A stretch of DNA of 64,000 nt from Yersinia intermedia (lineage in GTDB: Bacteria; Pseudomonadota; Gammaproteobacteria; Enterobacterales; Enterobacteriaceae). Positions 27,207 through 37,049 of the stretch are shown here, one piece after another. The stretch is taken from contig NZ_LR134116.1 in NCBI RefSeq assembly GCF_900635455.1, positions 3,968,001 through 4,032,000 on the forward strand. Direction: 5' to 3'. Position 1 is the stretch's first letter. Every line of letters starts with the position of its first letter. The position numbers and the translations under genes were made by a program. The notes under the pieces are model-generated. The model did no database searches, was not told where the DNA came from, and saw nothing but the letters and a program-made list of their open reading frames with translations.

Positions 27207-28459
27207 TACGCGGTATCACCTTTGTTCTTTGCCATATCGGCAGGCAAAATGATCTCCCCTGCCAGGGGTTTTCTGCTGCTATGCGTAGTGACCGGAATAA
27301 TTAACCCATTGCCGCTCCCCCTCATCTGAGCCGGTAGACCATGCTTAGTGGTGGCAGTTGAATCCGCTGGCGTGATGATATTCGGCGGTTGAGTGATATC
27401 AAATGAAGAATCATCAATATCAATTAGCGCTGCCATATCATCCGGTTGATTAATATCTTGCGGCTGAAGCATACGGCGTGAGAGTGAAATCGAGATTTTC
27501 TCCCCATTGATTTCAGCTTGATCCCGATGATCTTGCGGTAATAACCAGTGCCCAACGGTCGCCAGAAAATAGCGGCCACAACGGCGGCCTAAATGATAAT
27601 CACGATTAAGCGCCGCAACCCGACTCCCCAGCGCATTACTGGCAAGTGGCTTAGGCGGAAAAATTTCGAAAATACGCAGATCACCGGGCGGTTTTTCAAT
27701 AAATTGCTGAATACGGTGATAGCTCTGCTCATGTTGCTGCATAATCCGCACCAGTTGTTGCAAACTACTTTCACTCAGCCAATGTTCCATCCGCTTCATC
27801 CACTGCGGCGTATAATAGACCTGCGACGGCACCGTGCGAATCACTACAATAGTATCAGCGCCACGGCGGTAGGCTTCTTCCACCGGAATGGCATCACTGA
27901 TGCCACCATCTTGATAACTGATCCCCCCCAAATCCACTCCCTGACGGTATAAACCAGGGATTGCACTGGACGCTTTAATGGTCGGCAGCCAACTTTCTCG
28001 AGTGGGAGAAATATAGGTAGGTTCAAAATCATCACTGCGGCAGGCGCACATCAAGAATTCGCGGCCATTGCGTAAATGCTCTTCAGCATGATCCATGGCC
28101 AGAGGTAACTGCTGGGAGGTGATATCCACCAACCAGTCGAGATCAATTAGGTGCCCACCCCGTACAAAACGTAATGGGTTAAAGAAATTAGCTGTGGTGG
28201 TGTAGCGAGTAATAACACGGCGAGCGTAACCGGGTTGACCGCAGATAAAAGCAGATAGGTTTTGTGCACCCGCAGAGGTGCCAATCATCAGATCAAAAGG
28301 GTTAAAGCGGGCGCGTTGGAATTCATCCAGCACACCGGCTGTAAAAATCCCCCGCTGCCCGCCTCCCTCGCAGACCAACGCCATTTTTCCGGGTTGATAT
28401 GGTTTATAGGCGAGTGGCTCAATATTACCGAGCGTGATAGGTATTCTGTATCCCACCAT
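27206..28459 (-). CDS. yjjU: Patatin-like phospholipase-family protein YjjU
   Basis: 417 residues; patatin domain at about 25-300. Oxyanion hole GGGQRGIF, nucleophile Ser in GTSAGAQN, catalytic Asp in DGGISDAIPVEEA form the Ser-Asp dyad of bacterial patatins. The C-terminal 100 residues are variable and Pro/Asp-rich. Predicted lipid acyl hydrolase; physiological role unknown. Translationally coupled to yjjV. AAGGATGG is close to the start. Confidence 0.92.
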   Translation of the reverse strand: MVGYRIPITLGNIEPLAYKPYQPGKMALVCEGGGQRGIFTAGVLDEFQRARFNPFDLMIGTSAGAQNLSAFICGQPGYARRVITRYTTTANFFNPLRFVRGGHLIDLDWLVDITSQQLPLAMDHAEEHLRNGREFLMCACRSDDFEPTYISPTRESWLPTIKASSAIPGLYRQGVDLGGISYQDGGISDAIPVEEAYRRGADTIVVIRTVPSQVYYTPQWMKRMEHWLSESSLQQLVRIMQQHEQSYHRIQQFIEKPPGDLRIFEIFPPKPLASNALGSRVAALNRDYHLGRRCGRYFLATVGHWLLPQDHRDQAEINGEKISISLSRRMLQPQDINQPDDMAALIDIDDSSFDITQPPNIITPADSTATTKHGLPAQMRGSGNGLIIPVTTHSSRKPLAGEIILPADMAKNKGDTA

Positions 28460-28530
28460 CCATCCTTAATTCGTTACAACAGGTGCTGAGGATACCTCGT
28501 CTTATCCTTTGCTGTAACCCTCTCGCCTTA

Positions 28531-28692
28531 CTAAAGGCGCTTACGGCCTGTAAACAGACTGATGAGGAATAGGACAATACCCACTACAAAGACGACTTTT
28601 GCAGCCCAAGCTGCCGTACCGGCTAACCCGCCGAAACCTAATGCCGCAGCGATTAAAGCAATAATCAAAAATATGATGCCCCAGCGAAACAT
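28531..28692 (-). CDS. ytjA: Small membrane protein YtjA (DUF1328)
   Basis: 53 residues from the ATG at 28692 ([29 protein letters not shown] upstream), same length as E. coli YtjA. Two short hydrophobic helices joined by the Gly/Ala-rich [15 protein letters not shown] and a basic C-terminus GRKRL. Function unknown; the neighbourhood with osmY is conserved and points to stress expression (inference). An in-frame ATG 13 codons upstream lacks the family match. Confidence 0.93.
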   Translation of the reverse strand: MFRWGIIFLIIALIAAALGFGGLAGTAAWAAKVVFVVGIVLFLISLFTGRKRL

Positions 28693-28888
28693 AAGCCTCT
28701 CCTTCCCGTTTTTAAAAATAGCTTTATACACTTACGTTAAAAACAGCGTTTTAACCTTCGGTCTATTTAACAGTAGCGTGTTTAACAGAAGTCGCATTAT
28801 TAACGGATTTATTATTTGGCTGACGGGCTTATAAACGTTATTCCGTAAAGTATTTCTCTCCCACGAAATACCCATCAGCCGATAATAA

Positions 28889-29503
28889 TTAAGGTTTGAT
28901 GCTCAGATCATTTTTAACGCTTTTCACGCCATTAACGGCTTTAGCGATACTTTCAGCACGGTCAGACTGCGCTTTACTCTCAACATGACCTGACAACTGC
29001 ACCACGCCGTCGGTAGTTTCTACTTTCACTTTACGTGAGGGTACGATGTCATCAGCCAGTAATTTGGCTTTGATTGAACTGGTTGTTGCAGCATCGCCAG
29101 CATATTCACTGACTGATTGTGATTTCTGATCTTTCACATGCAGCTTATCGCTGACAGATTTAACACCTTCAACGTTTCCGGCAATTTCAACGGCGGTTTC
29201 AGCTTCAGCCTGAGAAGTCACAAAACCAGTCAAAGTGACGACGCCATGGTTGGTTTCAACAGAGATATCCGTACTTTTAAGGGATTTCTCTTCCAACAAA
29301 GCGCTTTTTACTTTCGCTGTTGCGGCACTGTCACCCATGTAGTTATCAACTTTCTTCATGGAGCTATCGAGTTTCGCGCCAGTGCTGTCTACCACGTTGT
29401 TTGTCTTATTGAGCATGGTGTCTTCAGCGAACACGCTACCACTCATCAGTGCAGTACCTAAAACAACAGCAATCATTGAACGGGCAAATTTTGTATTTGT
29501 CAT
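28889..29503 (-). CDS. osmY: Periplasmic BON-domain protein OsmY
   Basis: 204 residues. Sec signal peptide (about 1-26, ending SVFA-E), then two BON domains (about 52-120 and 130-203) with the repeated pattern [26 protein letters not shown] and [27 protein letters not shown]. OsmY is a stress-induced periplasmic protein with chaperone-like and membrane-associated roles in E. coli. AAGGAAG precedes the start. I could not place its promoter with confidence. Confidence 0.95.
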   Translation of the reverse strand: MTNTKFARSMIAVVLGTALMSGSVFAEDTMLNKTNNVVDSTGAKLDSSMKKVDNYMGDSAATAKVKSALLEEKSLKSTDISVETNHGVVTLTGFVTSQAEAETAVEIAGNVEGVKSVSDKLHVKDQKSQSVSEYAGDAATTSSIKAKLLADDIVPSRKVKVETTDGVVQLSGHVESKAQSDRAESIAKAVNGVKSVKNDLSIKP

Positions 29504-29829
29504 CGATTTCTTCCTTTGTCGTTATAAACCGTAAAGGGTTATCAAGCTTAATGGATTACAACACCCAAATTTACGGATTTTTACGCCACCCAGAGGGGTG
29601 GGCATTTGATGAATACTTTACGATTACTACAGGTTATTTGACCCAAAAGTGGTGCGCGTCAATCCTGCGTGTATCTATAAAGATAGAGCATCACAGAATA
29701 AATACAGTCAGAATCGCCCTAAAACCGGATTTTTATGATTAAGTAGGAGTTATCCTAAGGAGAAAATAGTGAGGAGAATTAATGAATCGGGGTACTGGGT
29801 ACCCCGATAGAATGCGGCTTGGCGGGTGA
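29504..29829. other. osmY-prfC intergenic region with prfC-end hairpin
   Basis: 326 bp. The 10-bp perfect stem ATCGGGGTAC/GTACCCCGAT (29786-29808) lies 21 bases after the prfC stop and is the likely prfC terminator, although no T-tract follows. A small GC palindrome CCACCCAGAGGGGTGG is at 29586-29601. Two tiny plus-strand frames with strong ribosome sites (29769-29810, 13 codons; 29782-29829, 15 codons) overlap the hairpin. Nothing else is evident; the osmY promoter must lie near 29504-29620. Confidence 0.5.
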
Positions 29830-31419
29830 TTAATGTTCGCGGGTTTTACGGAAATTCACTTCCGGGTAACGCTCTTGCGTAATATTAAGATTAACCATAG
29901 TTGGGGCGATATAGCTCAAGTTATCACCACCATCGAGTGCCAGGTTAACCTCATTTTTACGTTTAAACTCTTCAAACTTCTTCACGTCATCACACTCCAC
30001 CCAACGGGCGGTAGAGACGTTGACGGATTCATACACCGCTTCCACGTTGTATTCACTTTTCAGTCGTGAAGAAACCACTTCAAACTGTAGAACACCAACT
30101 GCGCCGACAATCAAATCGTTGTTGGTTAACGGACGGAACACTTGCACCGCCCCCTCTTCTGACAACTGAACCAACCCTTTCAGCAACTGCTTCTGTTTCA
30201 ATGGATCACGCAGGCGAATACGACGGAACAATTCAGGGGCAAAGTTCGGAATACCGGTGAACTTCATATCCTCACCCTGGGTGAAGGTATCACCAATTTG
30301 AATGGTACCGTGGTTATGCAAGCCAATGATATCGCCAGCAAACGCTTCTTCTACATGCGAACGGTCACCGGCCATAAAGGTCAGTGCATCAGAAATCACC
30401 ACGTCTTTCTTGGTACGCACCTGACGCAGTTTCATCCCTTTTTCAAAGCGGCCAGAAACTACACGCATAAAGGCAACACGGTCACGGTGTTTCGGGTCCA
30501 TATTTGCCTGAATTTTGAAAACAAAACCAGTAAATTTGGGTTCAGCAGCAACCACTTCACGGGTATCTGTTTTACGTGGCATCGGGGCCGGAGCCCATTC
30601 AACCAAGCCATCCAACATATGATCGACGCCGAAGTTACCCAAAGCGGTACCGAAGAACACCGGCGTTAAGTCACCAGACAGGAAAGCATCATGCTCGAAC
30701 TCATGAGAAGCCCCCTGTACCAGTTCCAACTCCTGACGGAACTGCTTAGCCAAGTCTTCACCAACTGCTGCATCCAAGTCTGGGTTATTTAGCCCTTTGA
30801 CGATGCGCACTTCCTGAATAGTGTGGCCTTTACCCGTCTGATAGAGATACGTTTCATCTTTATAAAGGTGGTAAACCCCTTTAAACAACTTACCGCAGCC
30901 AATCGGCCAGGTGATGGGTGAACAAGCAATTTTCAGCTCACGTTCCACTTCATCCAACACTTCCATCGGATCACGGATATCGCGGTCCAATTTATTCATA
31001 AAGGTCAGAATCGGCGTATCACGCAGACGGGTCACTTCCATCAGCTTACGGGTCCGATCTTCAACCCCTTTTGCCGCATCAATCACCATCAGACAGCAGT
31101 CCACGGCAGTCAGAGTACGGTAAGTATCTTCGGAGAAGTCTTCATGGCCTGGGGTATCGAGCAAATTGACCAGACAACCGCCATAGGGAAACTGCATCAC
31201 CGAGGTGGTGATGGAGATCCCACGTTGCTTTTCCATTTCCATCCAGTCAGATTTGGCATGATGGCTTGAGCCACGGCCTTTTACCGTACCGGCGGTCTGA
31301 ATTGCGTGTCCGAACAACAACACTTTTTCGGTAATGGTGGTTTTACCGGCATCGGGGTGGGAAATGATCGCGAAAGTACGTCTTTTCGCGACTTCCAGTG
31401 CGTATTCACTTGGAGACAT
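29830..31419 (-). CDS. prfC: Peptide chain release factor 3
   Basis: 529 residues, E. coli length. Translational GTPase: G1 [13 protein letters not shown] near 20-32, switch region [10 protein letters not shown]3 [15 protein letters not shown]4 NKLD, followed by domains II and III ending [14 protein letters not shown]3 recycles RF1/RF2 from the ribosome after peptide release. E. coli has yjjG between prfC and rimI; here it is absent and a 289-bp spacer with tandem repeats takes its place. Confidence 0.98.
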   Translation of the reverse strand: MSPSEYALEVAKRRTFAIISHPDAGKTTITEKVLLFGHAIQTAGTVKGRGSSHHAKSDWMEMEKQRGISITTSVMQFPYGGCLVNLLDTPGHEDFSEDTYRTLTAVDCCLMVIDAAKGVEDRTRKLMEVTRLRDTPILTFMNKLDRDIRDPMEVLDEVERELKIACSPITWPIGCGKLFKGVYHLYKDETYLYQTGKGHTIQEVRIVKGLNNPDLDAAVGEDLAKQFRQELELVQGASHEFEHDAFLSGDLTPVFFGTALGNFGVDHMLDGLVEWAPAPMPRKTDTREVVAAEPKFTGFVFKIQANMDPKHRDRVAFMRVVSGRFEKGMKLRQVRTKKDVVISDALTFMAGDRSHVEEAFAGDIIGLHNHGTIQIGDTFTQGEDMKFTGIPNFAPELFRRIRLRDPLKQKQLLKGLVQLSEEGAVQVFRPLTNNDLIVGAVGVLQFEVVSSRLKSEYNVEAVYESVNVSTARWVECDDVKKFEEFKRKNEVNLALDGGDNLSYIAPTMVNLNITQERYPEVNFRKTREH

Positions 31420-31620
31420 AGTTTGAGATTTCTACTTTTAGGCCGCCCTGCTCTGGGCCTCATATCTTATTGATATGCGGGTCAGGCAAAGCGAGGCATT
31501 GATTGTGGCGCCATACCCCTGCTTATGTGAAATTGCAGCACGGTTGGCGGCAATTCCTACGTCGGGTATAAGTGGCTATAGCGCGGTATTTTCTCTGATT
31601 TATGCGAGATAGACAATTTA

Positions 31621-31680
31621 TTCAAGACAAACAGTCGTTATTCAAGACAAACAATCGTTATTCAAGACAAACCGTCATTA
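31621..31680. repeat. 20-bp tandem repeat, three exact-period copies
   Basis: Three consecutive 20-mers based on TTCAAGACAAACAGTCGTTA (31621, 31641, 31661), differing at one to three positions, with decayed partial units on both sides (about 31604-31620 and 31681-31700). They lie between rimI and prfC, likely in the prfC promoter region. No spacers, so this is not a CRISPR. Confidence 0.85.
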
Positions 31681-31708
31681 TTCACAACTGACAATCGGCA
31701 AAACGGTG

Positions 31709-32152
31709 CTATCCCATCGGCAGCGCCATCATAATGGCATCTTCACGCCCATCGGCACTCGGGTAATAGTTACGCCGCACAGAAACCTCGTTAAAGCCTA
31801 AACTCTCATAGAGGGCGATAGCCCGAGCGTTTGAAGCTCGCACCTCAAGCCAAAGAGTGACGATATCACGTGTTTCCAACTGTTCAATCAGATGTTCAAG
31901 CAGTAAACGCCCATAACCCTGACGCTGATACTGTGGATCGATGGCGATATTAAACAGCGTCGCTTCATCCAACACTATTTGGGTAATGGCAAAACCGACC
32001 ATTTGTTGACTGACACTCAACTTAAAATTGAGATAGCGATCCCCTTGGTTGCTGACCAGGGTTTTTTCCGTCCACGGGAAAGCGTGGCTGGCTTGCTCAA
32101 TGTTGTACGCTGCGGCCAGATCGGCTGGCGTCAGGATAGAAATCTGCTTCAT
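31709..32152 (-). CDS. rimI: Ribosomal protein S18 alanine N-acetyltransferase RimI
   Basis: 147 residues from the ATG at 32152 (MKQISILTPADLAAAYNIE), which matches E. coli RimI; the longer frame to 32257 lies entirely within holD. GNAT fold: acetyl-CoA motif A IDPQYQRQGYGRLLLEHLI, then LWLEVRASNARAIALYESLGFNEV and the C-terminal RRNYYPSADGREDAIMM. It overlaps the holD end by 56 bases; holD-rimI overlap is also known in E. coli. Confidence 0.96.
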   Translation of the reverse strand: MKQISILTPADLAAAYNIEQASHAFPWTEKTLVSNQGDRYLNFKLSVSQQMVGFAITQIVLDEATLFNIAIDPQYQRQGYGRLLLEHLIEQLETRDIVTLWLEVRASNARAIALYESLGFNEVSVRRNYYPSADGREDAIMMALPMG

Positions 32153-32534
32153 GGTGACAAATCTGCTGCCAAAGTGCGCGCTTAGCGCTCGCGTCTTGAT
32201 AAAGTCCGGCCAGTGCCGGGCTGTGTAACTGCGCGCCAACAACCGCAAGCGGTTCACTGATGCCCAATCGCCAACTGTTGCACTGCGTATCTTCTGGCAA
32301 CATCGCTACCTTTTCCGGCGTCAGCGCATAAGCCTGACGCGGCGTGAGACCCAAGCTGTGCAACACATCGCACAACAGTGGATCATCATATTCTGGAAGC
32401 TGGTGTGCCACAATCAGCAGGCGGGTATCTGCGGGTAAGCGCACTGCGATTTCACCCTGCAAGACAGCCGGGCGGCGCAATGTCCACTGCGTAATGCCTA
32501 GCTGTTGTAACAGCAAGTCTCGTCTTGATGCCAT
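32097..32534 (-). CDS. holD: DNA polymerase III psi subunit HolD
   Basis: 145 residues. Aligns with E. coli HolD through ASRRDLLLQQLGITQWTLRRP at the N-terminus, LTPEKVAMLP.....CNSWRLG in the centre, and ALWQQICHHEADFYPD near the end. Psi bridges chi (HolC) and the clamp-loader complex and helps SSB contact at the replication fork. The C-terminal tail is several residues longer than in E. coli and is encoded in the overlap with rimI. Divergent from rsmC. Confidence 0.95.
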   Translation of the reverse strand: MASRRDLLLQQLGITQWTLRRPAVLQGEIAVRLPADTRLLIVAHQLPEYDDPLLCDVLHSLGLTPRQAYALTPEKVAMLPEDTQCNSWRLGISEPLAVVGAQLHSPALAGLYQDASAKRALWQQICHHEADFYPDASRSGRSVQH

Positions 32535-32646
32535 GCCATTTCCTGTCAGAGCGACCCGTATTTCGACGCTATGCTAGCAAACCCATCGAACATGTGCCAA
32601 CAAACCTCTATAATCCCCAATCATATTAATAAGGAGCCAAAGACTG

Positions 32647-33690
32647 ATGTCAGCATTAACCCCAGCCAGTGAAGTGATACTGCGCCATAGTGATGAATTT
32701 ATAGCCCGCCATGTGTTGTTTGCCGGTGATTTACAAGATGCGCTGCCAGCGCAGTTTGATGCAGCCGGGGTACGGGTTCATACCAATCAATATCACCACT
32801 GGCAATTACTGAGCAATACGCTGGAAGATAATGTGCAATTCGGTCTTTTGGCCACTGCCGACATGGTGGCTAACTGCGATACGCTGGTTTATTACTGGCC
32901 AAAAAGCAAACAGGAAGCCCTGTTCCAACTGGCTAACCTGCTTTCGTTATTGCCTGTCGGCACTGATATTTTTGTGGTGGGTGAAAACCGCAGTGGCGTG
33001 CGCAGCGCAGAAGAAATGTTATCTGAATTTGCGCAACTGACCAAAATCGACAGCGCCCGCCGTTGCGGCCTGTACCATGGCCGATTGGATAAGCAGCCGG
33101 AATTTGATGCTGATGCCTGGTGGGAAAGTTACCAGGTGGGCGATGTGACAGTCAAAACATTGCCTGGCGTATTCAGCCGTGACTCGCTGGACTCCGGCAG
33201 CCATCTGTTACTGTCTACTTTCAGTGAGCCATTTAAAGGCAATGTGCTGGATGTCGGCTGTGGCGCAGGTGTGCTGGCCTCAGTACTGGCGCAGCAATCA
33301 CCTAAAATCAAATGGACCCTGAGTGATGTCTCTGCGGCCGCTATTGAGGCCAGCCGAGCGACATTAGCGGCGAATAACATCGACGCACAAGTGATCGCCA
33401 GTAACGTCTATTCCGACATTAAAGGCCGCTTCGAGATGATTATTTCGAACCCACCGTTCCATGATGGCATTCAAACCAGCCTGACTGCGGCAGAATTGTT
33501 GATCCGTGGCGCAACCGCTCACCTGCATGTCGGCGGTAAATTGCGGATAGTGGCGAACTCCTTCCTGCCTTACCCTGCACTGCTGGATGCGGCATTTGGC
33601 AGCCATGAAGTGCTGGCCCAGAATGGCCGTTTTAAGGTGTATCAGGCAACTGTCGGGCGTGCGCCACGAGACGCTAAGAAAAAACGTTAA
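32647..33690 (+). CDS. rsmC: 16S rRNA m2G1207 methyltransferase RsmC
   Basis: 347 residues (E. coli 343). Duplicated Rossmann-type methyltransferase: a degenerate N-terminal domain (1-170) and an active C-terminal domain with SAM motif [12 protein letters not shown] near 205 and catalytic NPPF (SNPPFHDG, residues about 272-275). Methylates G1207 of 16S rRNA in the 30S subunit. AAGGAG precedes the ATG. Convergent with the aldo-keto reductase with a 2-bp gap. Confidence 0.97.
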   Translation: MSALTPASEVILRHSDEFIARHVLFAGDLQDALPAQFDAAGVRVHTNQYHHWQLLSNTLEDNVQFGLLATADMVANCDTLVYYWPKSKQEALFQLANLLSLLPVGTDIFVVGENRSGVRSAEEMLSEFAQLTKIDSARRCGLYHGRLDKQPEFDADAWWESYQVGDVTVKTLPGVFSRDSLDSGSHLLLSTFSEPFKGNVLDVGCGAGVLASVLAQQSPKIKWTLSDVSAAAIEASRATLAANNIDAQVIASNVYSDIKGRFEMIISNPPFHDGIQTSLTAAELLIRGATAHLHVGGKLRIVANSFLPYPALLDAAFGSHEVLAQNGRFKVYQATVGRAPRDAKKKR

Positions 33691-33692
33691 AA

Positions 33693-34685
33693 CTAGGCGT
33701 TAAGATGAGCCATTCCCTCCACGCCGTAGCGTTCACCCGCTGCGGCATGGAACGGGAATACCGCATCCAGCGCCGCCAGCTCTTGCGGGCTGAGTGCCAG
33801 ATCGAGTGCTGCCAGATTCTCTTCCAGATAAGCACGCCGTTTGGTTCCTGGGATCGGAACAATATATTGCCCCTGCGCCAATACCCATGCCAACGCCAGT
33901 TGGGCGGGTTTAACCCCTTTCTCACGCGCCATTTCCACTACCGCATCGGCCAATACCAAATTCATGGCAAAATTATCCCCTTGGAAACGCGGGTTATGAC
34001 GGCGGAAATCATCAGCAGCCAGATCTTCCGGGCGACGTAACGCTCCAGTCAGGAAACCACGCCCCAGAGGGCTATAAGCCACAAACCCCACGCCTAGCCG
34101 TTCGCAGGTCGCCAATACAGAGGATTCCACATCTCGTGTCCAAAGTGAGTATTCACTCTGCACTGCGGTAATGGGATGTACCTGATGGGCCTTCTCTAAT
34201 GTTGTCGCTGAGACTTCACTCAAACCGATATAACGAATTTTACCGGCGGTAACCAAATCAGCCAACGTGCCAATCACATCCTCAACCGGCACACTCGGAT
34301 CACCACGGTGCTGGTAATAAAGGTCAATGACATCAACACCCAACCGCTTTAGGCTACCGTCAACAGACTGACGAATATAATCAGGCTGGCTACTGACGCC
34401 GCGCACCGTCGGATCTGCCGGGTCACGAACAATACCGAATTTAGTGGCCAGAAAAACCTGATCACGTTTGCCTTTAATGGCACGCCCAACCAACTCCTCA
34501 TTGGTAAACGGGCCATACATGTCGGCGGTATCGAGCAAAGTCACCCCCAATTCCAGCGCGCGATGTAACGTCGCAATGGATTCATTTACATCCTGATTGG
34601 TGGAGTAAAAGTCACTCATCCCCATGCAGCCAAGCCCCAGCGCTGAGACGAGTGGACCATTCGAACCTAATTGACGTTGTTGCAT
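33693..34685 (-). CDS. Aldo/keto reductase (AKR13-like)
   Basis: 330 residues from the ATG at 34685 ([24 protein letters not shown]), with GGGGAAT upstream; in-frame ATGs further up to 34763 lack ribosome sites. (beta/alpha)8 NADPH-dependent oxidoreductase with catalytic Asp/Tyr in LDTADMYG, Lys in ATKFG and His in YYQHRGDP; the cofactor-binding C-terminal [14 protein letters not shown] is typical of AKR13/YakC-like enzymes. Substrate unknown. Divergent from a LysR regulator that probably controls it. Confidence 0.9.
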   Translation of the reverse strand: MQQRQLGSNGPLVSALGLGCMGMSDFYSTNQDVNESIATLHRALELGVTLLDTADMYGPFTNEELVGRAIKGKRDQVFLATKFGIVRDPADPTVRGVSSQPDYIRQSVDGSLKRLGVDVIDLYYQHRGDPSVPVEDVIGTLADLVTAGKIRYIGLSEVSATTLEKAHQVHPITAVQSEYSLWTRDVESSVLATCERLGVGFVAYSPLGRGFLTGALRRPEDLAADDFRRHNPRFQGDNFAMNLVLADAVVEMAREKGVKPAQLALAWVLAQGQYIVPIPGTKRRAYLEENLAALDLALSPQELAALDAVFPFHAAAGERYGVEGMAHLNA

Positions 34686-34801
34686 TGTGATATTCCCCAT
34701 TAGTGATGTCGGAAGAAAGTGTGGTTGTTTAGCGAGGAAAGATAAATAATGCAGATTGCTCATTACTGTTCAAAAAACACCAACAATGGCGGGATGCAAT
34801 C

Positions 34802-35728
34802 ATGGACCAAATACAAGCTATGCGGATATTTGTCCGTATTGTTGAATTGGGCAGTTTCAGTCGCGCGGCGGAGAAACTGCAATTGCCACGCGCAACGGTC
34901 AGCCATACCTTAAAACGGTTGGAGCAGCGCTTAGGTGTGCGTTTATTGGTGCGCACCACCCGGCAAGTCAATATCACGGCTGAAGGCACACTGTATTACC
35001 AGCGCTGCTTGCAATTATTGTCAGCGTTTGAAGAGGCTGATTCGCTATTCAGCCATCAGCGGTTACAACCCGAGGGGAAAGTACGCATTGATATGCCCCA
35101 TTCGCTGGCCCGCAATGTGGTTATCCCCGCGCTGAATGACTTTTATCAGCGTTATCCCCATATCACACTGATGCTCGGTGCGAATGACAGCACCATTGAC
35201 CTGATGCGTGAAGGTGTAGACTGTGTTTTGCGCGCATGGCTACCCCATGATGAGCAATTAGCGTCGCGAAATATTGGTCTACAACCACAGATAACCTGCG
35301 CATCTCCGGCATATCTGGCAAAACAGGGTGTCCCGCAGTCCCTTGACGATCTGGCTGGCCATCAAGCTGTGGGCTATTTCTCACAAATAAATAGCCGTGA
35401 TTACCCGCTAGAATTTGTTTATCAGAGCAAGGTTGAAAACCGTACCTTACCTGGCATCTTGAGTGTCAGTGGTGCCGATGCTTATATCGCAGCCGGTGTC
35501 GCAGGCTTAGGATTAATTCAGGCTCCCACGTCAGGTATTCAGAGCCAATTAGCACAAGGGGAACTGATAGAGGTACTGCCCCACTGCCCACCGCCGGCTA
35601 TGCCACTGTTTATCATGTTCCCTGCGGGCCGTTTTCTCGCCCCCAGGGTCAGGGTGCTAATTGACTGGCTTATTGAGCTGTTTTCTCATTATCCACAGCC
35701 ATCATCCCATCTACCCAATAGGCGCTAA
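34802..35728 (+). CDS. LysR-family transcriptional regulator
   Basis: 308 residues. N-terminal winged HTH (about 1-60; MRIFVRIVELGSFSRAAEKLQLPRATVSHTLKRLE) with the CrgA-type effector domain (VRIDMPHSLARNVVIPAL, IDLMREGVDCVLRA). Divergent from the aldo-keto reductase with a 116-bp gap, so probably its regulator; the inducer cannot be inferred. No clear terminator separates it from the tRNA promoter that follows. Confidence 0.88.
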   Translation: MDQIQAMRIFVRIVELGSFSRAAEKLQLPRATVSHTLKRLEQRLGVRLLVRTTRQVNITAEGTLYYQRCLQLLSAFEEADSLFSHQRLQPEGKVRIDMPHSLARNVVIPALNDFYQRYPHITLMLGANDSTIDLMREGVDCVLRAWLPHDEQLASRNIGLQPQITCASPAYLAKQGVPQSLDDLAGHQAVGYFSQINSRDYPLEFVYQSKVENRTLPGILSVSGADAYIAAGVAGLGLIQAPTSGIQSQLAQGELIEVLPHCPPPAMPLFIMFPAGRFLAPRVRVLIDWLIELFSHYPQPSSHLPNRR

Positions 35729-35813
35729 AAACTAAAAATGCTTCTGTAATCAAATCAATTATTCAACATATGATGCTTTTTACAGCAAACGTCCCGCTTA
35801 GGGGAAATAAGTA

Positions 35814-35841
35814 TTGACCTGAACGTGAAAATCTCTAGAAT
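35814..35841 (+). promoter_or_regulatory. tRNA-Leu operon promoter
   Basis: TTGACC (35814-35819), 16-bp spacer, TAGAAT (35836-35841), followed by a GC-rich discriminator TCGCCTCCG typical of stringently controlled stable-RNA promoters. The first tRNA begins 41 bases after the -10. Confidence 0.75.
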
Positions 35842-35881
35842 TCGCCTCCGTAGTTGCTTTATAAAAGTCATGTTCCGGTAC

Positions 35882-35968
35882 GCGATGGTGGCGGAATTGG
35901 TAGACGCGCTAGCTTCAGGTGTTAGTGTTCTTACGGACGTGAGGGTTCAAGTCCCTCCCTTCGCACCA
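35882..35968 (+). tRNA. tRNA-Leu (anticodon CAG), copy 1
   Basis: 87-nt class II tRNA with encoded CCA. D-loop GGTAGACGCGC, anticodon loop CTTCAGGT (CAG, reading CUG), long variable arm GTTCTTACGGAC, T-loop GGTTCAAGTCC. Nearly identical to E. coli leuPQVT. Acceptor positions 5 and 68 are T and T, a mismatch. Confidence 0.97.
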
Positions 35969-36053
35969 AACAGTCTTTTGTAAGTAATCTATTTTGTGAG
36001 TAGGTCATTTTGGTAAAGTAAGTAGCAGTAAAGATTTATATTGCACAGCACAT

Positions 36054-36140
36054 GCGATGGTGGCGGAATTGGTAGACGCGCTAGCTTCAGGTGTTAGTGT
36101 TCTTACGGACGTGAGGGTTCAAGTCCCTCCCTTCGCACCA
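36054..36140 (+). tRNA. tRNA-Leu (anticodon CAG), copy 2
   Basis: Identical over 87 bases to copy 1, 85 bp downstream of it. Probably co-transcribed as a precursor; CCA is encoded. Confidence 0.97.
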
Positions 36141-36178
36141 AGCTGGTGATATAAATCCTAAGTTTTACTTTTTCAAGA

Positions 36179-36247
36179 TATACCCAAAATAACTCAAGTT
36201 GCAGGAAAGCGGCAAACGCACATGCAGTTTGAAGTATAGCGGGGATA
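36179..36247 (+). repeat. ERIC deletion variant (about 69 bp)
   Basis: ERIC left end TATACCCAAAATAACTCAAG joined to the right end GCACATGCAGTTTGAAGTATAGCGGGGATA; the central hairpin section is missing. It sits in the spacer between tRNA-Leu copies 2 and 3 and so is likely transcribed in the tRNA precursor. Confidence 0.85.
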
Positions 36248-36267
36248 AGCAGTAAGAAATCATTTGG

Positions 36268-36354
36268 GCGATGGTGGCGGAATTGGTAGACGCGCTAGCT
36301 TCAGGTGTTAGTGTTCTTACGGACGTGAGGGTTCAAGTCCCTCCCTTCGCACCA
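36268..36354 (+). tRNA. tRNA-Leu (anticodon CAG), copy 3
   Basis: Third identical 87-nt copy. The following 134 bp to yjjZ hold no gene or integrase-like feature that I can see. Confidence 0.97.
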
Positions 36355-36488
36355 CAATGATTTCAAAAAACGCAGTAATACCTTTCTTCTGGTCTGGCAA
36401 TTTCTCTTCCTGAAATACACGCAAATACCTCTACTTATTACCAAAATTCAGTCCGCTCGATTGGGTTCAATGTTGGGTTTTAGGTAAA

Positions 36489-36773
36489 TCAATGTATCCC
36501 GCTATGCATTAATACCGCAGTCAGGCCGCTCAACAGCGCCAGGCAGGATGGCAGCAATAAAAAATGCCGCAACCGTGCGTGATACAGCATACTAACCGTG
36601 ACCAGCATGGCGAGCACAATCAGGATACGTAACTGGCCGACGGTGATATCAGCCCATCCCAAAACCGGTAGTAAAGCAAAAGGCAGCAATATCCCCCAGC
36701 CACTAGACATAGCACGGCTCAATAACCCACTGATCCCATACCAACGATAAGCGGCTAATCTGGTTGTAATCAT
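36489..36773 (-). CDS. yjjZ: DUF1435 membrane protein YjjZ
   Basis: 94 residues, three hydrophobic segments. The core SSGWGILLPFALL and YHARLRHFLLLPSCLALLSGL matches E. coli YjjZ (DUF1435), also near rsmC and the leu tRNAs. Function unknown; the E. coli gene is iron/Fur responsive, consistent with the Fur box 17 bases upstream. GAGG stands before this ATG. The E. coli protein begins near the internal Met22, so a shorter product is possible. Confidence 0.85.
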   Translation of the reverse strand: MITTRLAAYRWYGISGLLSRAMSSGWGILLPFALLPVLGWADITVGQLRILIVLAMLVTVSMLYHARLRHFLLLPSCLALLSGLTAVLMHSGIH

Positions 36774-36789
36774 AGCAACGGCCTCAAGT

Positions 36790-36808
36790 GATAATGATAA
36801 CCAATATC
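36790..36808. promoter_or_regulatory. Fur box upstream of yjjZ
   Basis: GATAATGATAACCAATATC matches the 19-bp Fur consensus at 17 positions. It lies 17 bases before the yjjZ start and thus over its promoter, consistent with iron repression. Confidence 0.8.
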
Positions 36809-37049
36809 ATATATCACTCTACCACAGTCTGCACTATGAAGTTGTTGGCAGCAGACAAGCAACAACAAGGTAAGAAACATCATGATGACAGGCTGAAACA
36901 AAAATGGTAATTTTGGTTAAGAAAATTCCTAAAATGATGTTAAAAAGCTTCAAATAAAAATAATTACCAAGAAAAACTATTTATCGTGATGCCTAAATAA
37001 TAGGGCCTTATGAGGATATTGTTTATTTGTCTACTGACAGCACGACATT

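Noticed and set aside
31621..31680. CRISPR array
   Set aside because: Repeats are contiguous without spacers and only three in number; no cas gene nearby.
35882..36354. tRNA-Leu repeats as an integration site for a genomic island
   Set aside because: No integrase, no truncated tRNA 3' end, and flanking genes keep the E. coli-like order.
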